From: Hymenobacter metallilatus
GTDB lineage: Bacteria > Bacteroidota > Bacteroidia > Cytophagales > Hymenobacteraceae
Reading direction: 5' to 3'
DNA: 64,000 nucleotides
NCBI RefSeq assembly: GCF_003944705.1
Contig: NZ_RWIS01000001.1
Location: forward strand, 744,001 to 808,000
In this document: positions 25,368 to 34,536 of the stretch, piece by piece
Numbering within the stretch: the stretch's first letter is position 1
How the letters are laid out: each line of letters opens with the position of its first letter
Notes under the pieces: generated by a model
Databases searched by the model: none
What the model was told of the DNA's origin: nothing
The model's input: the letters and a program-made list of their open reading frames with translations, nothing else
Made by a program: the position numbers and the translations under genes

Positions 25368-27419
25368 GTGTCCCAGCCCATCCTCTCCGTTCGCAACCTC
25401 ACTATCGACTTTCACAGCCACCGCGGCAACACGCGGGCCGTGCAGGATATTTCCTTTGAGCTGCACCGGGGTCAGACGCTGGCCATTGTGGGTGAGTCGG
25501 GCTCGGGCAAATCGGTAACCTCCCTGGCCCTGATGGGCCTAATTCCGCTGCCCCCCGGCCAGATTGTGTCGGGCGAGGCCCGGTTCCAGAGCGAGGCGCT
25601 GGGGGAGGTAGACCTGCTCCAGCTCACGGACCGGCAGCTGCAGCAGGTGCGCGGCAACGACATCAGCATGATTTTTCAGGAGCCCATGACCTCCCTGAAC
25701 CCGGTGTACACCTGCGGCAGCCAGGTGGTGGAAGCCCTGCGCCTGCATACCCCGCTCACCGCCAAGCAGGCGGAGGCCCGCACCGTGGAGCTGTTTACCA
25801 TGGCTCAGCTGCCGCGGCCCGAAAAGATATTTGCCAGCTACCCCCACGAAATCAGCGGGGGCCAGAAGCAGCGCGTGATGATTGCCATGGCCATGGCTTG
25901 TAACCCCGCCATTCTTATTGCCGACGAGCCCACTACCGCCCTCGACGTGACGGTGCAGGCCCAGGTGCTACGCCTCATGGACGACCTGCGCCGCCAGCAC
26001 AACACGGCCCTCATTTTCATCACCCACGACCTGGGCGTGGTAGCCGAAATAGCCGACCGCATTCTGGTGATGTACCGGGGCCGGGTAGTGGAGCAGGGCC
26101 CGGTGCTCGATATCTTCACCAACCCCCAACACCCCTACACTAAGGGGCTGCTGGCCTGCCGGCCAAAATTATCGGTGGGCCGAAAAAAACTTCCAGTAGT
26201 AGCCGATTTCATGCAGGAAACCGCCGACGGAGGCTTCATTGCTACTGAAACTGCCGCCGCGCAAGTAGTTGAGCCTGTTGCCGGTGAAAGCACCAGCGCA
26301 ACCTCTCACAGCGGCCCCGAAACTACCAAAACGTTCCCCGTGGAACATAGTGTTTCACGACCTGTGGAACCATATTTTGGCCTGCAAACAGCCCCGGGGC
26401 TGGAATCGGGCCAACCTCTGTTGTCTGGTGTGGCCGTGCCGGAGCCCCAAGGCTCAAGCCCTGGGCAGGTTAGTGGAGTGATGACCGGTGCGGAAGCCAC
26501 GCCGGAGCCCTCCGTAGCCCTGGGTTTCGACCTTGGAACGCCTGCGCCAGCCGCGCCGACAACGAATAACCCACAACCCACAATCCACAACGCCCAGCCT
26601 ATTCTCCGCGTTGAGAACCTCAACGTGCACTTTCCCATCCGCAAGGGTTTTTTTAACCGGACCAAGGAATTCGTGCGGGCCGTGGATGGGGTGAGCTTCG
26701 ATATTTACCCCGGCGAAACGGTGGGGCTGGTAGGGGAGTCGGGCTGCGGCAAAACCACCCTGGGCCGTACGCTGCTGCGGCTGGTGGAGCCCACTTCGGG
26801 TAGCATTCTGTTTGATGGCATAGACCTGGCCACGCTGCCCGCCGAGGAGCTGCGCCGCAAGCGCCGGGAGTTTCAGATGGTATTCCAGGACCCCTACGCC
26901 GCCCTCAACCCCATGATGACCGTGGGTGAGGCCATTCTGGAGCCCATGCGCGTGCACGGTGTGGGTGGCAGCCGGCAGCAGCAGAAGGACCGGGTGCTGG
27001 AACTACTGCGCACCGTGGGCCTCCGGGAGGAACACTACCTGCGCTACCCGCACGAGTTCAGCGGGGGCCAGCGCCAGCGCATCTGCATCGCCCGGGCCCT
27101 GGCCCTGCAGCCCAAGTGCATCATCTGCGACGAATCCGTATCGGCCCTCGACGTATCGGTGCAGGCCCAGGTGCTCAACCTGCTCAACGACCTCAAGCGC
27201 GAGTTCGGCATCACCTACCTGTTCATTACCCACGACCTCTCGGTGGCCCGCTTCATGAGCGACCGGCTGCTGGTGATGCGCCAGGGGAAAATCGTGGAAA
27301 GTGGTCCCGCCGCCGACATCTACGCCAACCCCCAACACGAGTACACCCGCCAACTGCTGGCCGCCATTCCCAAAGACACCCCCGCCGATATCCGCGCCGC
27401 CGTAGCCAGCCGGGCATAG
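25368..27419 (+). CDS. Fused double ABC ATPase (dipeptide/oligopeptide type)
   Basis: This 683-residue protein fuses two ABC nucleotide-binding domains, as in GsiA or YejF, equivalent to DppD plus DppF/OppF. The first has Walker A GESGSGKS (about residue 42), signature SGGQKQRV and Walker B ILIADEPT. The second has GESGCGKTT, signature SGGQRQRI and [11 protein letters not shown], where the catalytic Glu is kept. A linker of about 150 residues (roughly 265–410) separates them. It is Ala/Thr/Pro-rich and unlike any ABC sequence, and includes NNPQPTIHN, encoded by bases resembling an intergenic repeat arm. Permease and binding-protein genes are not adjacent. I choose the GTG at 25368 because homology begins at [14 protein letters not shown]; an in-frame ATG at 25257 lies inside a repeat. 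Confidence 0.88.
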   Translation: MSQPILSVRNLTIDFHSHRGNTRAVQDISFELHRGQTLAIVGESGSGKSVTSLALMGLIPLPPGQIVSGEARFQSEALGEVDLLQLTDRQLQQVRGNDISMIFQEPMTSLNPVYTCGSQVVEALRLHTPLTAKQAEARTVELFTMAQLPRPEKIFASYPHEISGGQKQRVMIAMAMACNPAILIADEPTTALDVTVQAQVLRLMDDLRRQHNTALIFITHDLGVVAEIADRILVMYRGRVVEQGPVLDIFTNPQHPYTKGLLACRPKLSVGRKKLPVVADFMQETADGGFIATETAAAQVVEPVAGESTSATSHSGPETTKTFPVEHSVSRPVEPYFGLQTAPGLESGQPLLSGVAVPEPQGSSPGQVSGVMTGAEATPEPSVALGFDLGTPAPAAPTTNNPQPTIHNAQPILRVENLNVHFPIRKGFFNRTKEFVRAVDGVSFDIYPGETVGLVGESGCGKTTLGRTLLRLVEPTSGSILFDGIDLATLPAEELRRKRREFQMVFQDPYAALNPMMTVGEAILEPMRVHGVGGSRQQQKDRVLELLRTVGLREEHYLRYPHEFSGGQRQRICIARALALQPKCIICDESVSALDVSVQAQVLNLLNDLKREFGITYLFITHDLSVARFMSDRLLVMRQGKIVESGPAADIYANPQHEYTRQLLAAIPKDTPADIRAAVASRA

Positions 27420-27460
27420 TAGAACGTCATAAGTTGTGCATCCTCTTCGCCAACCAAACC

Positions 27461-28204
27461 ATGCACCTTATCTACCCCTCATTGCCTTACGAAGTGCGTA
27501 CTGTGGACCCGCTATGGGAACCGGAGTGCGCTTGGGCGCGGGAGCAGGGGTGGAGCGTAAGTTTGTACGACAGCGAAACCCCACGCCTGTGGTCGACGGC
27601 TGTAACAGCAGAGCCCGCTATTTATCGAGGCTGGATGCTATCCGCTGAGGAATATGAGTTGCTGGCAACACGGATAGCTTTGCGAGTATCAACGGTCAGC
27701 TATCTGGCTTCACATCAGGCTTCGGGTTGGTACGATATTATTCAACCCTTTACCTTCCCGAGTGTCTTTGGTACGGTCGCCACGGTGCCCGACTTTTCAG
27801 CCGGGCAGCGCTATTTTGTGAAAGGACTGGTGAAGTCGTTTGGCAACGACTCCGTGGTGGCTTCGCAGGAGCAGTGGATGCGACTATGCCGGGTGCATGA
27901 ACTATTGCCAACGGAGCCGCTGTTCATACGGCAGTTCACCCCACTGCAAGCCGGTTCCGAGCGGCGCTTCTTTGTGGTGGATGGCGCGGCCTATGGCGCA
28001 GCCGGTATTCTGCTACCCGATGAACTGCGGCCGGTACTTGCGCTGCTACAGCCTCGCCTGTTCTATAGCCTGGATGTTGCCCTTACCGCCGCTGGCCAGC
28101 CGCTTATAGTGGAGGTGGGCGACGGACAGGTTTCAGACCTGAAGGAATGGGGACTGGCCGAATTCGGTAGCATAGTGCTGACAGCTTTAGCCCGCATAAC
28201 GTAA
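27461..28204 (+). CDS. ATP-grasp domain protein, R2K-like
   Basis: A soluble 247-residue protein with ATP-grasp features: YFVKGLVKSFGNDS (a Lys that would contact ATP, about residues 117–130), a central LFIRQFTPL strand, and a C-terminal metal-binding EVGDGQVSDLKE (about 225–236). This combination, with a GDGQVS ending, is like the R2K clade of ATP-grasp ligases. Enzymes of that clade are predicted from comparative genomics to ligate amino acids to proteins or peptides, often in phage or conflict loci. Here no phage or toxin gene is adjacent. It starts 41 bases after the ABC ATPase stop and may be co-transcribed. Substrate unknown. Confidence 0.7.
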   Translation: MHLIYPSLPYEVRTVDPLWEPECAWAREQGWSVSLYDSETPRLWSTAVTAEPAIYRGWMLSAEEYELLATRIALRVSTVSYLASHQASGWYDIIQPFTFPSVFGTVATVPDFSAGQRYFVKGLVKSFGNDSVVASQEQWMRLCRVHELLPTEPLFIRQFTPLQAGSERRFFVVDGAAYGAAGILLPDELRPVLALLQPRLFYSLDVALTAAGQPLIVEVGDGQVSDLKEWGLAEFGSIVLTALARIT

Positions 28205-28384
28205 GCATAACTGCCTATTTCATTCCCGGAATAGTTATTCCGCGCTATATTCCGTATCATCTCTCCGAAGCCCGAAGCCGGGCTGGATTACTTACCTCCG
28301 GGAAACCTCGTAGTAGTACTAGTTTCCCACTTACTCAACCCCGCCGCCTGCGAAAACGACACCTTCTGGCGGCTCCTTTTCTAC

Positions 28385-30925
28385 ATGAAAGAAAAAGACG
28401 AACCCGCCGCCCCCCGCGCCTCCCGCGCGAAGGCAGCCCCCCGCAACGAAGCCGTTGCGCCCTCCATTTCCCAGGACCTGGTGTTTCGCATCTTCCGCGA
28501 CAACCCCGGTAAGGTCCTCTCTTACCGCCAGCTTTCCCGCCGCCTGGGCGTAACCACCAAAGAGCAGCGCGAGGATATCTTCACCCACCTGAAAAGCCTC
28601 AAGCAAAAAGGCCTGCTTAGCCTGCTCCAGAACGACGAGTACCGTCTTACTGACCCTGGTGCTGCCTATGCGGCTACGGAGCCCGCCAGCGGCCGCAAAA
28701 CGCGACGCAACGAGCGGGACCCCTTTGCTGCTACCAACCGCCGCGCCGGCCGTCCCGTGGAAACGGAATTCGGGCAGGACCCCGTGGTACACCGCCGCCG
28801 CGAGGCTGGCTTCGACTTCCCCAACTCCGACGACCCCTCCACGCCCCACCGCCGCCCCCGGCCCGAGGGCGGGGGCGAGGTAATCACTGGCACCGTGGCC
28901 TTGGCTACTGCCTCCTACGCCTTCGTGATTTCGGAGGAAAGTGAGCAGGATGTGCGCGTGTTCACCGACCGCCTGAAGTTTGCCCTGCACGGCGACACGG
29001 TGCGCCTGCGCCTGCGCGGCTCCCGCGACGGCAAGCCCGTGGGCGACGTGCTGGAGGTAACCAACCGGGTGCGCCCCGAGTTGGTGGGCCGCCTCTACAT
29101 GCAGGGGGCCGTAGGCTTCGTGAAGCCCGACAACCGCAAGGTGTACTTTGAGGTGATGGTGCCCGAGGAGCAGCTGCACGGGGCCCAGCACGGCGACAAG
29201 GTGCTGGTGCAGATTACCGAGTTTCCGGATGGTGACACCGGCCACCTGCCGGTGGGCGAGGTAAAGCGCAGCTTCGGTAAGGCCGGCCAGAACGAAGCCG
29301 AAATCAACGCCATCATGGCCGAGTTTGGTTTGCCGTTTGAGTTCCCCGCCGAGGTGGAGGAGGAGTCGGAAAGCATTCCGCTGGAAATCCCGCAAAGCGA
29401 GATTGAGCGCCGCCGCGACTTCCGCCACATCACCACTTTTACCATCGACCCGGTTGATGCCAAGGACTTCGACGACGCCCTCAGCATCCAAAAGCTCGAT
29501 AACGGACACTGGGAAATTGGGGTGCACATTGCCGACGTGACCCACTACGTGCGCCCCGGCATGGCCCTGGAGAAAGAGGCCCGCTACCGCGCCACCTCCG
29601 TGTACCTCGTGGACCGCGTGATTCCCATGCTGCCCGAGCGCCTCAGCAACGGCCTCTGCTCCCTGCGCCCCAACGAAGACAAGCTGACTTTCTCGGCCGT
29701 GTTTGAGCTGGATGAGAAGGGCAAGCTGTACAGCTCCTGGTTCGGCAAAACCATCATCCACTCCGACCGGCGCTTCGCCTACGAGGAAGCGCAGGAGCGC
29801 ATCGAAGGGCTGGACTCCGACTACACGCAGGAGATTCAATTGATGAACTCCATTGCCAAAAAGCTCTGTGCGCAGCGCTTCAAGCAGGGCGCTATCAGCT
29901 TCGAAACCCAGGAGGTGAAGTTCAAGCTGGACGCCGACGGTAAGCCGCTGGGCGTGTACGTGAAGGAGCGCAAGGATGCCCACAAGATGATTGAGGAGTT
30001 CATGCTGCTGGCCAACCGCAAGGTGGCCGAGTTCGTGTACAAGCTCAAGCCCCGCAAGCCGCGCCTGACCATGGTGTACCGCGTGCACGATGCCCCCGAC
30101 GAGGACCGCCTGCAGAACTTCGCCCTCTTCGCCCAGAAGTTCGGCCACCAGCTGGACCTCTCCAACCCCAAGAAGCTAAGCGCCGAGCTGAACGATTTGA
30201 GCAGCGAGGTAGTGGGCCGCCCGGAGCAGAACGTCATCCAGACGCTGGCCATCCGGACCATGGCCAAGGCTACCTACACCACCGACCCGCGCGGGCACTT
30301 CGGCCTGGCCTTCGAGCACTACTCACACTTCACCTCGCCCATCCGCCGCTACCCCGATATGATGGCCCACCGCCTGCTGGAGCACTACCTGGAGGGCGGC
30401 AAAAACATGGAGGTGGAGCCCATTGAAGAAGAGTGCAAGCACTCCTCGGAGCGCGAGAAGCTGGCCGCCAATGCCGAGCGCGCCAGCATCAAGTACAAGC
30501 AGGTGGAGTTCCTTCAGGACCGCATCGGCGACCAGTTCACAGGCGTGGTATCGGGCCTGACGGAGTGGGGCCTGTACGTGGAAATCGAGGAGAACAAGTG
30601 CGAAGGCATGGTGCGCATTGCCGACATCCCCGGCGACTACTACGAGCTGGACAAGGACAATTACCGCTTGGTGGGCAAGAACAACAAGCGCATCATCCAG
30701 TTCGGCGACGAACTGCAGGTGGTGGTGAAATCGGCCAACCTGCTGGACCGTACCATCGACTTCGAGCTGGTGGACAACCGCCCCGATTCGGTGAAACGCC
30801 GGGAGCAGGAGGAGCGCGCCGCCAGCCGGGAAACCCGCCGCGGCTACCGCCCCGAGAAGAGCAGCAAAGGCGGCCGCCCCGGTGGCGGTGGTGGCAAGCC
30901 GGGCGGCAATAAGCGCCGCCGGTAG
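28385..30925 (+). CDS. rnr: Ribonuclease R
   Basis: RNase R is a processive 3'-5' exoribonuclease that degrades structured RNA. Over 846 residues I see an N-terminal Lys/Ala/Pro-rich extension and a winged-helix segment (VLSYRQLSRRLGVTTKEQRE, about 40–60). Cold-shock domains follow (about 165–310), then the RNB catalytic domain with the Asp cluster DPVDAKDFDDAL (about residue 355), and an S1 domain (about 715–795). The C-terminus is a basic Gly/Arg-rich tail (RRGYRPEKSSKGGRPGGGGG). The tail probably aids RNA binding or unwinding, as in other RNase R proteins. A stem-loop follows at 31013. Confidence 0.95.
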   Translation: MKEKDEPAAPRASRAKAAPRNEAVAPSISQDLVFRIFRDNPGKVLSYRQLSRRLGVTTKEQREDIFTHLKSLKQKGLLSLLQNDEYRLTDPGAAYAATEPASGRKTRRNERDPFAATNRRAGRPVETEFGQDPVVHRRREAGFDFPNSDDPSTPHRRPRPEGGGEVITGTVALATASYAFVISEESEQDVRVFTDRLKFALHGDTVRLRLRGSRDGKPVGDVLEVTNRVRPELVGRLYMQGAVGFVKPDNRKVYFEVMVPEEQLHGAQHGDKVLVQITEFPDGDTGHLPVGEVKRSFGKAGQNEAEINAIMAEFGLPFEFPAEVEEESESIPLEIPQSEIERRRDFRHITTFTIDPVDAKDFDDALSIQKLDNGHWEIGVHIADVTHYVRPGMALEKEARYRATSVYLVDRVIPMLPERLSNGLCSLRPNEDKLTFSAVFELDEKGKLYSSWFGKTIIHSDRRFAYEEAQERIEGLDSDYTQEIQLMNSIAKKLCAQRFKQGAISFETQEVKFKLDADGKPLGVYVKERKDAHKMIEEFMLLANRKVAEFVYKLKPRKPRLTMVYRVHDAPDEDRLQNFALFAQKFGHQLDLSNPKKLSAELNDLSSEVVGRPEQNVIQTLAIRTMAKATYTTDPRGHFGLAFEHYSHFTSPIRRYPDMMAHRLLEHYLEGGKNMEVEPIEEECKHSSEREKLAANAERASIKYKQVEFLQDRIGDQFTGVVSGLTEWGLYVEIEENKCEGMVRIADIPGDYYELDKDNYRLVGKNNKRIIQFGDELQVVVKSANLLDRTIDFELVDNRPDSVKRREQEERAASRETRRGYRPEKSSKGGRPGGGGGKPGGNKRRR

Positions 30926-31012
30926 CCACCGTCATGGCAATGCCGAAGGACACTCCGCGCGTCAAGCGGTGTACATCCGTCCTTCTTCGGGTCCCTGACT
31001 CTCACATACAAC

Positions 31013-31047
31013 AAAGCCCCCGATGCACTCAGCGTCGGGGGCTTTTT
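31013..31047. terminator. Terminator between rnr and the convergent TonB-domain gene
   Basis: Stem AAAGCCCCCGAYGC / GCGTCGGGGGCTTT with a short loop and a T-tract on the + strand; on the minus strand it also has a T-tract, so it may work in both directions. Confidence 0.8.
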
Positions 31048-31064
31048 GCTGAGCTAAATTTGCT

Positions 31065-31568
31065 TTAGAAAATCACGGGAAGTGTGAGGGCCGTGGGCAC
31101 TGGCTTGCCCTCGCGCCGGCCAGGCATGAACCAGGGCAGGCGGCGCACGCACTCTACCGCCGCGGCATCGTAGGCCGGGGAGAGGCCCTGGCCAGGCGCT
31201 ACCTGCACTTCGGTCACCTCGCCCGTAACGGCTACCACGAGGTTCACCAGTACCCGGCCGTGCTGCCGGGGGCCGCGGGGGCGTTGCAGGTTCTTCCGGA
31301 GGAAGTTCAGCATGTTCTCCTGCCCACCGGCGAAAGCCGGCATGACCTCCACGTGTGTGTATCCGCCAGTAGTGAGCGGGAGAGAATCGACAACTATTGA
31401 CGTGGTGCGGGAGGGAGCAGCAGCCGGCTTGGGAACTGGGCGGAGTAGAGACGTTACGGGAGCGGGCGGCCGGGCATCCCACCAGTTATAGGAGTTCTGG
31501 GCAAAGCCAGCGTGAGCGGCCAACAGGAGGGCTAGCAAAGCGGTTATTCGGAGTAGAGGTGTTGGCAT
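31065..31568 (-). CDS. TonB C-terminal domain protein, secreted
   Basis: A 167-residue protein with a cleavable signal peptide (MPTPLLRITALLALLLAAHA then GFAQ). After a Pro-rich spacer it has a TonB C-terminal domain: VEVMPAFAGGQENMLNFLRK, then GRVLVNLVVAVTGEVTEVQV and AAAVECVRRLPWFMPGRREG. The energy-coupling N-terminal membrane anchor of true TonB is missing; the N-terminus looks like a normal Sec signal instead. So it is more like the secreted TonB_C-domain proteins widespread in Bacteroidota than a functional TonB. The start was set by the signal peptide; the frame is open 39 codons farther upstream. Divergent from the polyprenyl synthase gene. Confidence 0.8.
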   Translation of the reverse strand: MPTPLLRITALLALLLAAHAGFAQNSYNWWDARPPAPVTSLLRPVPKPAAAPSRTTSIVVDSLPLTTGGYTHVEVMPAFAGGQENMLNFLRKNLQRPRGPRQHGRVLVNLVVAVTGEVTEVQVAPGQGLSPAYDAAAVECVRRLPWFMPGRREGKPVPTALTLPVIF

Positions 31569-31706
31569 GGCCTGGGGTGCTGTACGCACGCTACAAACGC
31601 CCAAACTCCTCTTCCCCGTATAGGCACTGGGGCAGTTGGCTTGCTGGTTTTCGTGGCTTCCCGCAACCTGCCGTACCTTGCTCATCTCAATCTTGACTAC
31701 CTGTTA

Positions 31707-32678
31707 GTGGATCTGTCCTTCTTCTCCCAAAAACTTACGGCCGGCCTGTCGGGTCTCTCCTACGGCGAGCAGCCCACCACCCTGTACGAGCCCATCCGCT
31801 ACATTATGGCGCTGGGCGGCAAGCGCATCCGGCCCCTGCTTACCCTGCTTGGGGGCCACCTCTTCACCGATGACCTGGATGCCTTGGTAAAGCCGGCCCT
31901 GGCCACCGAGGTATTTCACAACTTTACCCTGCTCCACGACGACCTGATGGACCAGGCCCCCCTGCGCCGGGGCCAGGCTACGGTACACGAGAAGTGGAAC
32001 CCCAACGTGGCCATCCTCTCCGGCGACGTGATGCTGGTGCGGGCCTACGAATTGTTCCTGGATGTGCCCCCGCACCTGCTGGCCCATGTGCTGCGCCGCT
32101 TCTCCCAAACCGCCGCCGAGGTGTGCGAAGGCCAGCAGTGGGACATGGATTTTGAAACCGAAACCCAGGTCAGTATCAAGCAATACCTGGATATGATTCG
32201 GCTCAAGACGGCCGTGCTGCTGGGCTTTGCGCTGGAGCTGGGTGCCCTGCTGGCCGGTGCTTCCCGCGAGGATGCCGACCACCTGCGGCAGTTTGGGGTG
32301 GGCATTGGCGTAGCCTTCCAGCTGCGCGACGACCTGCTGGACGTGTACGGCGACGCTGCCACCTTCGGCAAGCGAGTAGGCGGCGACATTCTAAGCGACA
32401 AGAAAACTTACCTCCTGCTCACTGCCCAGGCTCAGGCCAACGACGCGCAGCGGGCCATCCTGGCCTGCCATATTGGCCAGCCCGTGCCCGATGCCGGTGC
32501 CAAGGTGCAGGCCGTGCGCGCCATCTACGACGAGCTCGAAATTCGCCCCCAGACGGAAGCTCTTATCAACGAGCACTTCCTGGATGCCTTGCAGCATCTG
32601 GAGCGCGTAATGGCCCCCCAAATGCGCAAAGAACCCCTGCACCAGCTGGCCTTACAGCTGCTGGAGCGGGAACAATAG
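31707..32678 (+). CDS. Polyprenyl synthetase (trans-isoprenyl diphosphate synthase)
   Basis: The enzyme elongates allylic diphosphates with isopentenyl diphosphate to make C15 or longer chains used for quinones, carotenoids or cell-wall carriers. Conserved features are GGKRIRPLL (about residues 37–45), the first Asp-rich motif DDLMD (78–82) with a following LRRG, and the second motif LRDDLLDVYGD (about 205). With a GTG start at 31707 the product is 323 residues, normal for the family; the frame is open farther back to a TTG at 31641. The chain length cannot be judged confidently. A weak TACCTTG at 31674 could be a -7 element. Confidence 0.88.
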   Translation: MDLSFFSQKLTAGLSGLSYGEQPTTLYEPIRYIMALGGKRIRPLLTLLGGHLFTDDLDALVKPALATEVFHNFTLLHDDLMDQAPLRRGQATVHEKWNPNVAILSGDVMLVRAYELFLDVPPHLLAHVLRRFSQTAAEVCEGQQWDMDFETETQVSIKQYLDMIRLKTAVLLGFALELGALLAGASREDADHLRQFGVGIGVAFQLRDDLLDVYGDAATFGKRVGGDILSDKKTYLLLTAQAQANDAQRAILACHIGQPVPDAGAKVQAVRAIYDELEIRPQTEALINEHFLDALQHLERVMAPQMRKEPLHQLALQLLEREQ

Positions 32679-32744
32679 TTTCCGGGGCCGGCACTGGCGT
32701 GCGGCCCCATTCCTTTCTTCTGTCTTTTTCCAGCCGCTGTGCTT

Positions 32745-33374
32745 ATGGAACTCACTCCAACCGTGCTACTGGTCGCGTCGACCGTTGGTATATCTTTCTA
32801 CGCCTGGTCTAACCCCACATTCTACGATAACTGGATCCTTGATCCTTACCGCACCAAGCGCAACAACGACTGGTACCGGTTTATCACCTCAGGCTTTCTG
32901 CACGCCGACTTCGGGCACTTACTATTCAATATGATTGCACTGTTTTCCTTTGGCCGGACAGTGGAGTTTATTTTCCTGCAGCAATTCGGGTTTGCAACGG
33001 GCATCCTGTATTTTCTGCTGCTCTACCTGGGTGGTATTGTAGTGTCGGATATTCCCACCTACCTGCGCCACCGCCACGACCCGGGCTACCGTAGCCTGGG
33101 AGCCTCGGGTGGTGTATCGTCGGTTGTCTTCTCTGCTATTCTATTCAATCCGCTCGGGAAAATGTTGGTTTTCCCCTTGCCCTTCGAGATACCCAGCTTC
33201 ATCTTCGGCTTCCTCTATCTGGGCTACTCGTACTACATGGGCCGCCGCCGGGGCGACAACATTAACCACGACGCCCACTTCTATGGTGCTTTGTATGGAT
33301 TGATACTCACAGTCGTGCTGCTACCTCAGGTCATAGGGCATTTCTGGTATCAGATTCAGGGTTTTATTTCGTAA
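32745..33374 (+). CDS. Rhomboid family intramembrane serine protease
   Basis: Rhomboids cleave transmembrane segments of other membrane proteins. The 209-residue product has about six hydrophobic helices and the catalytic pair: the serine motif GASGG (S121) and the histidine in HFYGAL (H178). The conserved N-terminal HADFGHLLFNM block is also present. It starts with an ATG at 32745 (a GTG two codons upstream is possible), 66 bases after the polyprenyl synthase gene. No substrate can be inferred. It is followed by an AT-rich gap and a small lipoprotein gene. Confidence 0.92.
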   Translation: MELTPTVLLVASTVGISFYAWSNPTFYDNWILDPYRTKRNNDWYRFITSGFLHADFGHLLFNMIALFSFGRTVEFIFLQQFGFATGILYFLLLYLGGIVVSDIPTYLRHRHDPGYRSLGASGGVSSVVFSAILFNPLGKMLVFPLPFEIPSFIFGFLYLGYSYYMGRRRGDNINHDAHFYGALYGLILTVVLLPQVIGHFWYQIQGFIS

Positions 33375-33488
33375 ATCATTGTAAATAAGATACTTAAATC
33401 AAGTATTTCATATCTGATTAAATCTATTTTGGCGGTGATGCGTACTGAGAGGCAACTCACTCTCCCAACCAACAACACCTTGTATCTT

Positions 33489-33767
33489 ATGAACAAGATT
33501 CTCTCTCTCTCCAGTCGTGTCCCATTTTTTGGGCTCTTACTTTCTTTATTCACTTTGCCATTGCTTACGGCCTGTGGCAGCGGACGCCGCGCTGATGGTT
33601 CTTTAACCATTGCAGGCGTATTTTACTTGATCTTGGCCGTAGCAGCCTTTCTAAGCCTGATCAAGCAGGATTGGTCAATCGGTAAGAAAATCATCTGGGG
33701 TCTTATCATTTGGTTTTTCCCCTTTGGTGGTTCTATCATTTACTTCCTGTTCTCTGGTCGTAAATAA
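33489..33767 (+). CDS. Small membrane lipoprotein with PLDc_N-like helices
   Basis: A 92-residue protein. Its N-terminus (ILSLSSRVPFFGLLLSLFTL, then PLLTAC) is a lipoprotein signal with Cys about residue 28. Two membrane segments follow (LTIAGVFYLILAVAAFL and a second ending IWFFPFGGSIIYFLFSGRK). The last helix resembles the short PLDc_N (phospholipase D–nuclease N-terminal) segment found alone in many small Bacteroidota proteins. No function known. The codons are more AT-rich than the neighbours. Its last two codons lie inside the 78-bp palindrome. Confidence 0.6.
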   Translation: MNKILSLSSRVPFFGLLLSLFTLPLLTACGSGRRADGSLTIAGVFYLILAVAAFLSLIKQDWSIGKKIIWGLIIWFFPFGGSIIYFLFSGRK

Positions 33768-33842
33768 GTAGCACAGCTCACAACAGAAAGCCCCGATACT
33801 ACATGTAGTATCGGGGCTTTCTGTTGTGAGCTGTGCTACTTA
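33765..33842. terminator. Perfect 78-bp palindrome between convergent genes, probable bidirectional terminator
   Basis: Every base from 33765 to 33803 pairs with its partner from 33842 back to 33804, giving 39-bp arms with no loop and no mismatch. It holds the TAA of the small lipoprotein gene and the TAG and last Lys codon of the DUF2939 gene. The core AGAAAGCCCCGATACT could act as a terminator in both directions. A cruciform or RNA hairpin of this size is unusual. Confidence 0.85.
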
Positions 33843-34456
33843 CCCAGCAGGTGCTGCTTTTCCATGCGAGCTACGTGCTGAAGTATTTCGCTGATGTTAG
33901 TTATTTCTGTGGCCTGCCAATGGTCGCCCCGGTTCTGCATTTTGACTTCTAGTACCAACGTAGTATCGTAGCGAGGTTGGGTAAACTCCAGCCCAATAAA
34001 AGCCTGCTCTCCTTCCTCGCGGGAATATTTTACCCCCTTGAAAGAACTGTTTTTGCCTACCACTTTGTCGGCCAGCCCCAGTATCGACACGTTCATCATC
34101 TGGGTAGAAGAAGCATCGGCAGCGGCGGTGGCTGAGCCGGTTTCAACGTAGCGTTTTACCTCCTGGCGTGCTGCTCTGGCTAGTTGTGGTTTTAGGAGGC
34201 GCAAGGCCCCTTTCATGGCAAATCCGCCGGGGTTCAGCACCCCTAGGGCCGAGCCCTGCTCAGCTACTTGGTCGACTAGGCTACCCGTAACGCTGCTTAC
34301 ATCAACGTAGCGCTCAAATGCGGCAGCATCATGCTGTGTTACCGCTTTATAAGCTTGCATTAATGAGTATTCCGGTCCCGTGCTCAAATGCCGATAATAC
34401 AGGTAGGCTCCACCGGCCAGGGCCAGCACCAGGAGCAGTAAAATGGTTCTTTTCAT
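33836..34456 (-). CDS. DUF2939 domain-containing protein
   Basis: A 206-residue protein with an uncleaved or signal-like N-terminal helix (MKRTILLLLVLALAGGAYLY) and an extracytoplasmic domain. Diagnostic DUF2939 features are GPEYSLMQAYKAVTQHDAAA (about residues 27–46), the FERYVDV block, and the KGVKYSREEGEQAFIGLEFT region toward the C-terminus. The family is unannotated functionally. It converges on the small lipoprotein gene and diverges from the glycerophosphodiester phosphodiesterase gene with 80 bases between. Confidence 0.82.
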   Translation of the reverse strand: MKRTILLLLVLALAGGAYLYYRHLSTGPEYSLMQAYKAVTQHDAAAFERYVDVSSVTGSLVDQVAEQGSALGVLNPGGFAMKGALRLLKPQLARAARQEVKRYVETGSATAAADASSTQMMNVSILGLADKVVGKNSSFKGVKYSREEGEQAFIGLEFTQPRYDTTLVLEVKMQNRGDHWQATEITNISEILQHVARMEKQHLLGK

Positions 34457-34536
34457 GTTTAAGTGATGGAATAAGAGGTAAGCAATTGCGTATGCTGGAA
34501 TGAAAGCAAGTTTAGCACCTTTCCTGTCAAGCCGCT

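Noticed and set aside
28331..30148. 605-codon minus-strand frame within rnr
   Set aside because: Antisense shadow of RNase R; GC-rich codon bias leaves the complementary frame open.
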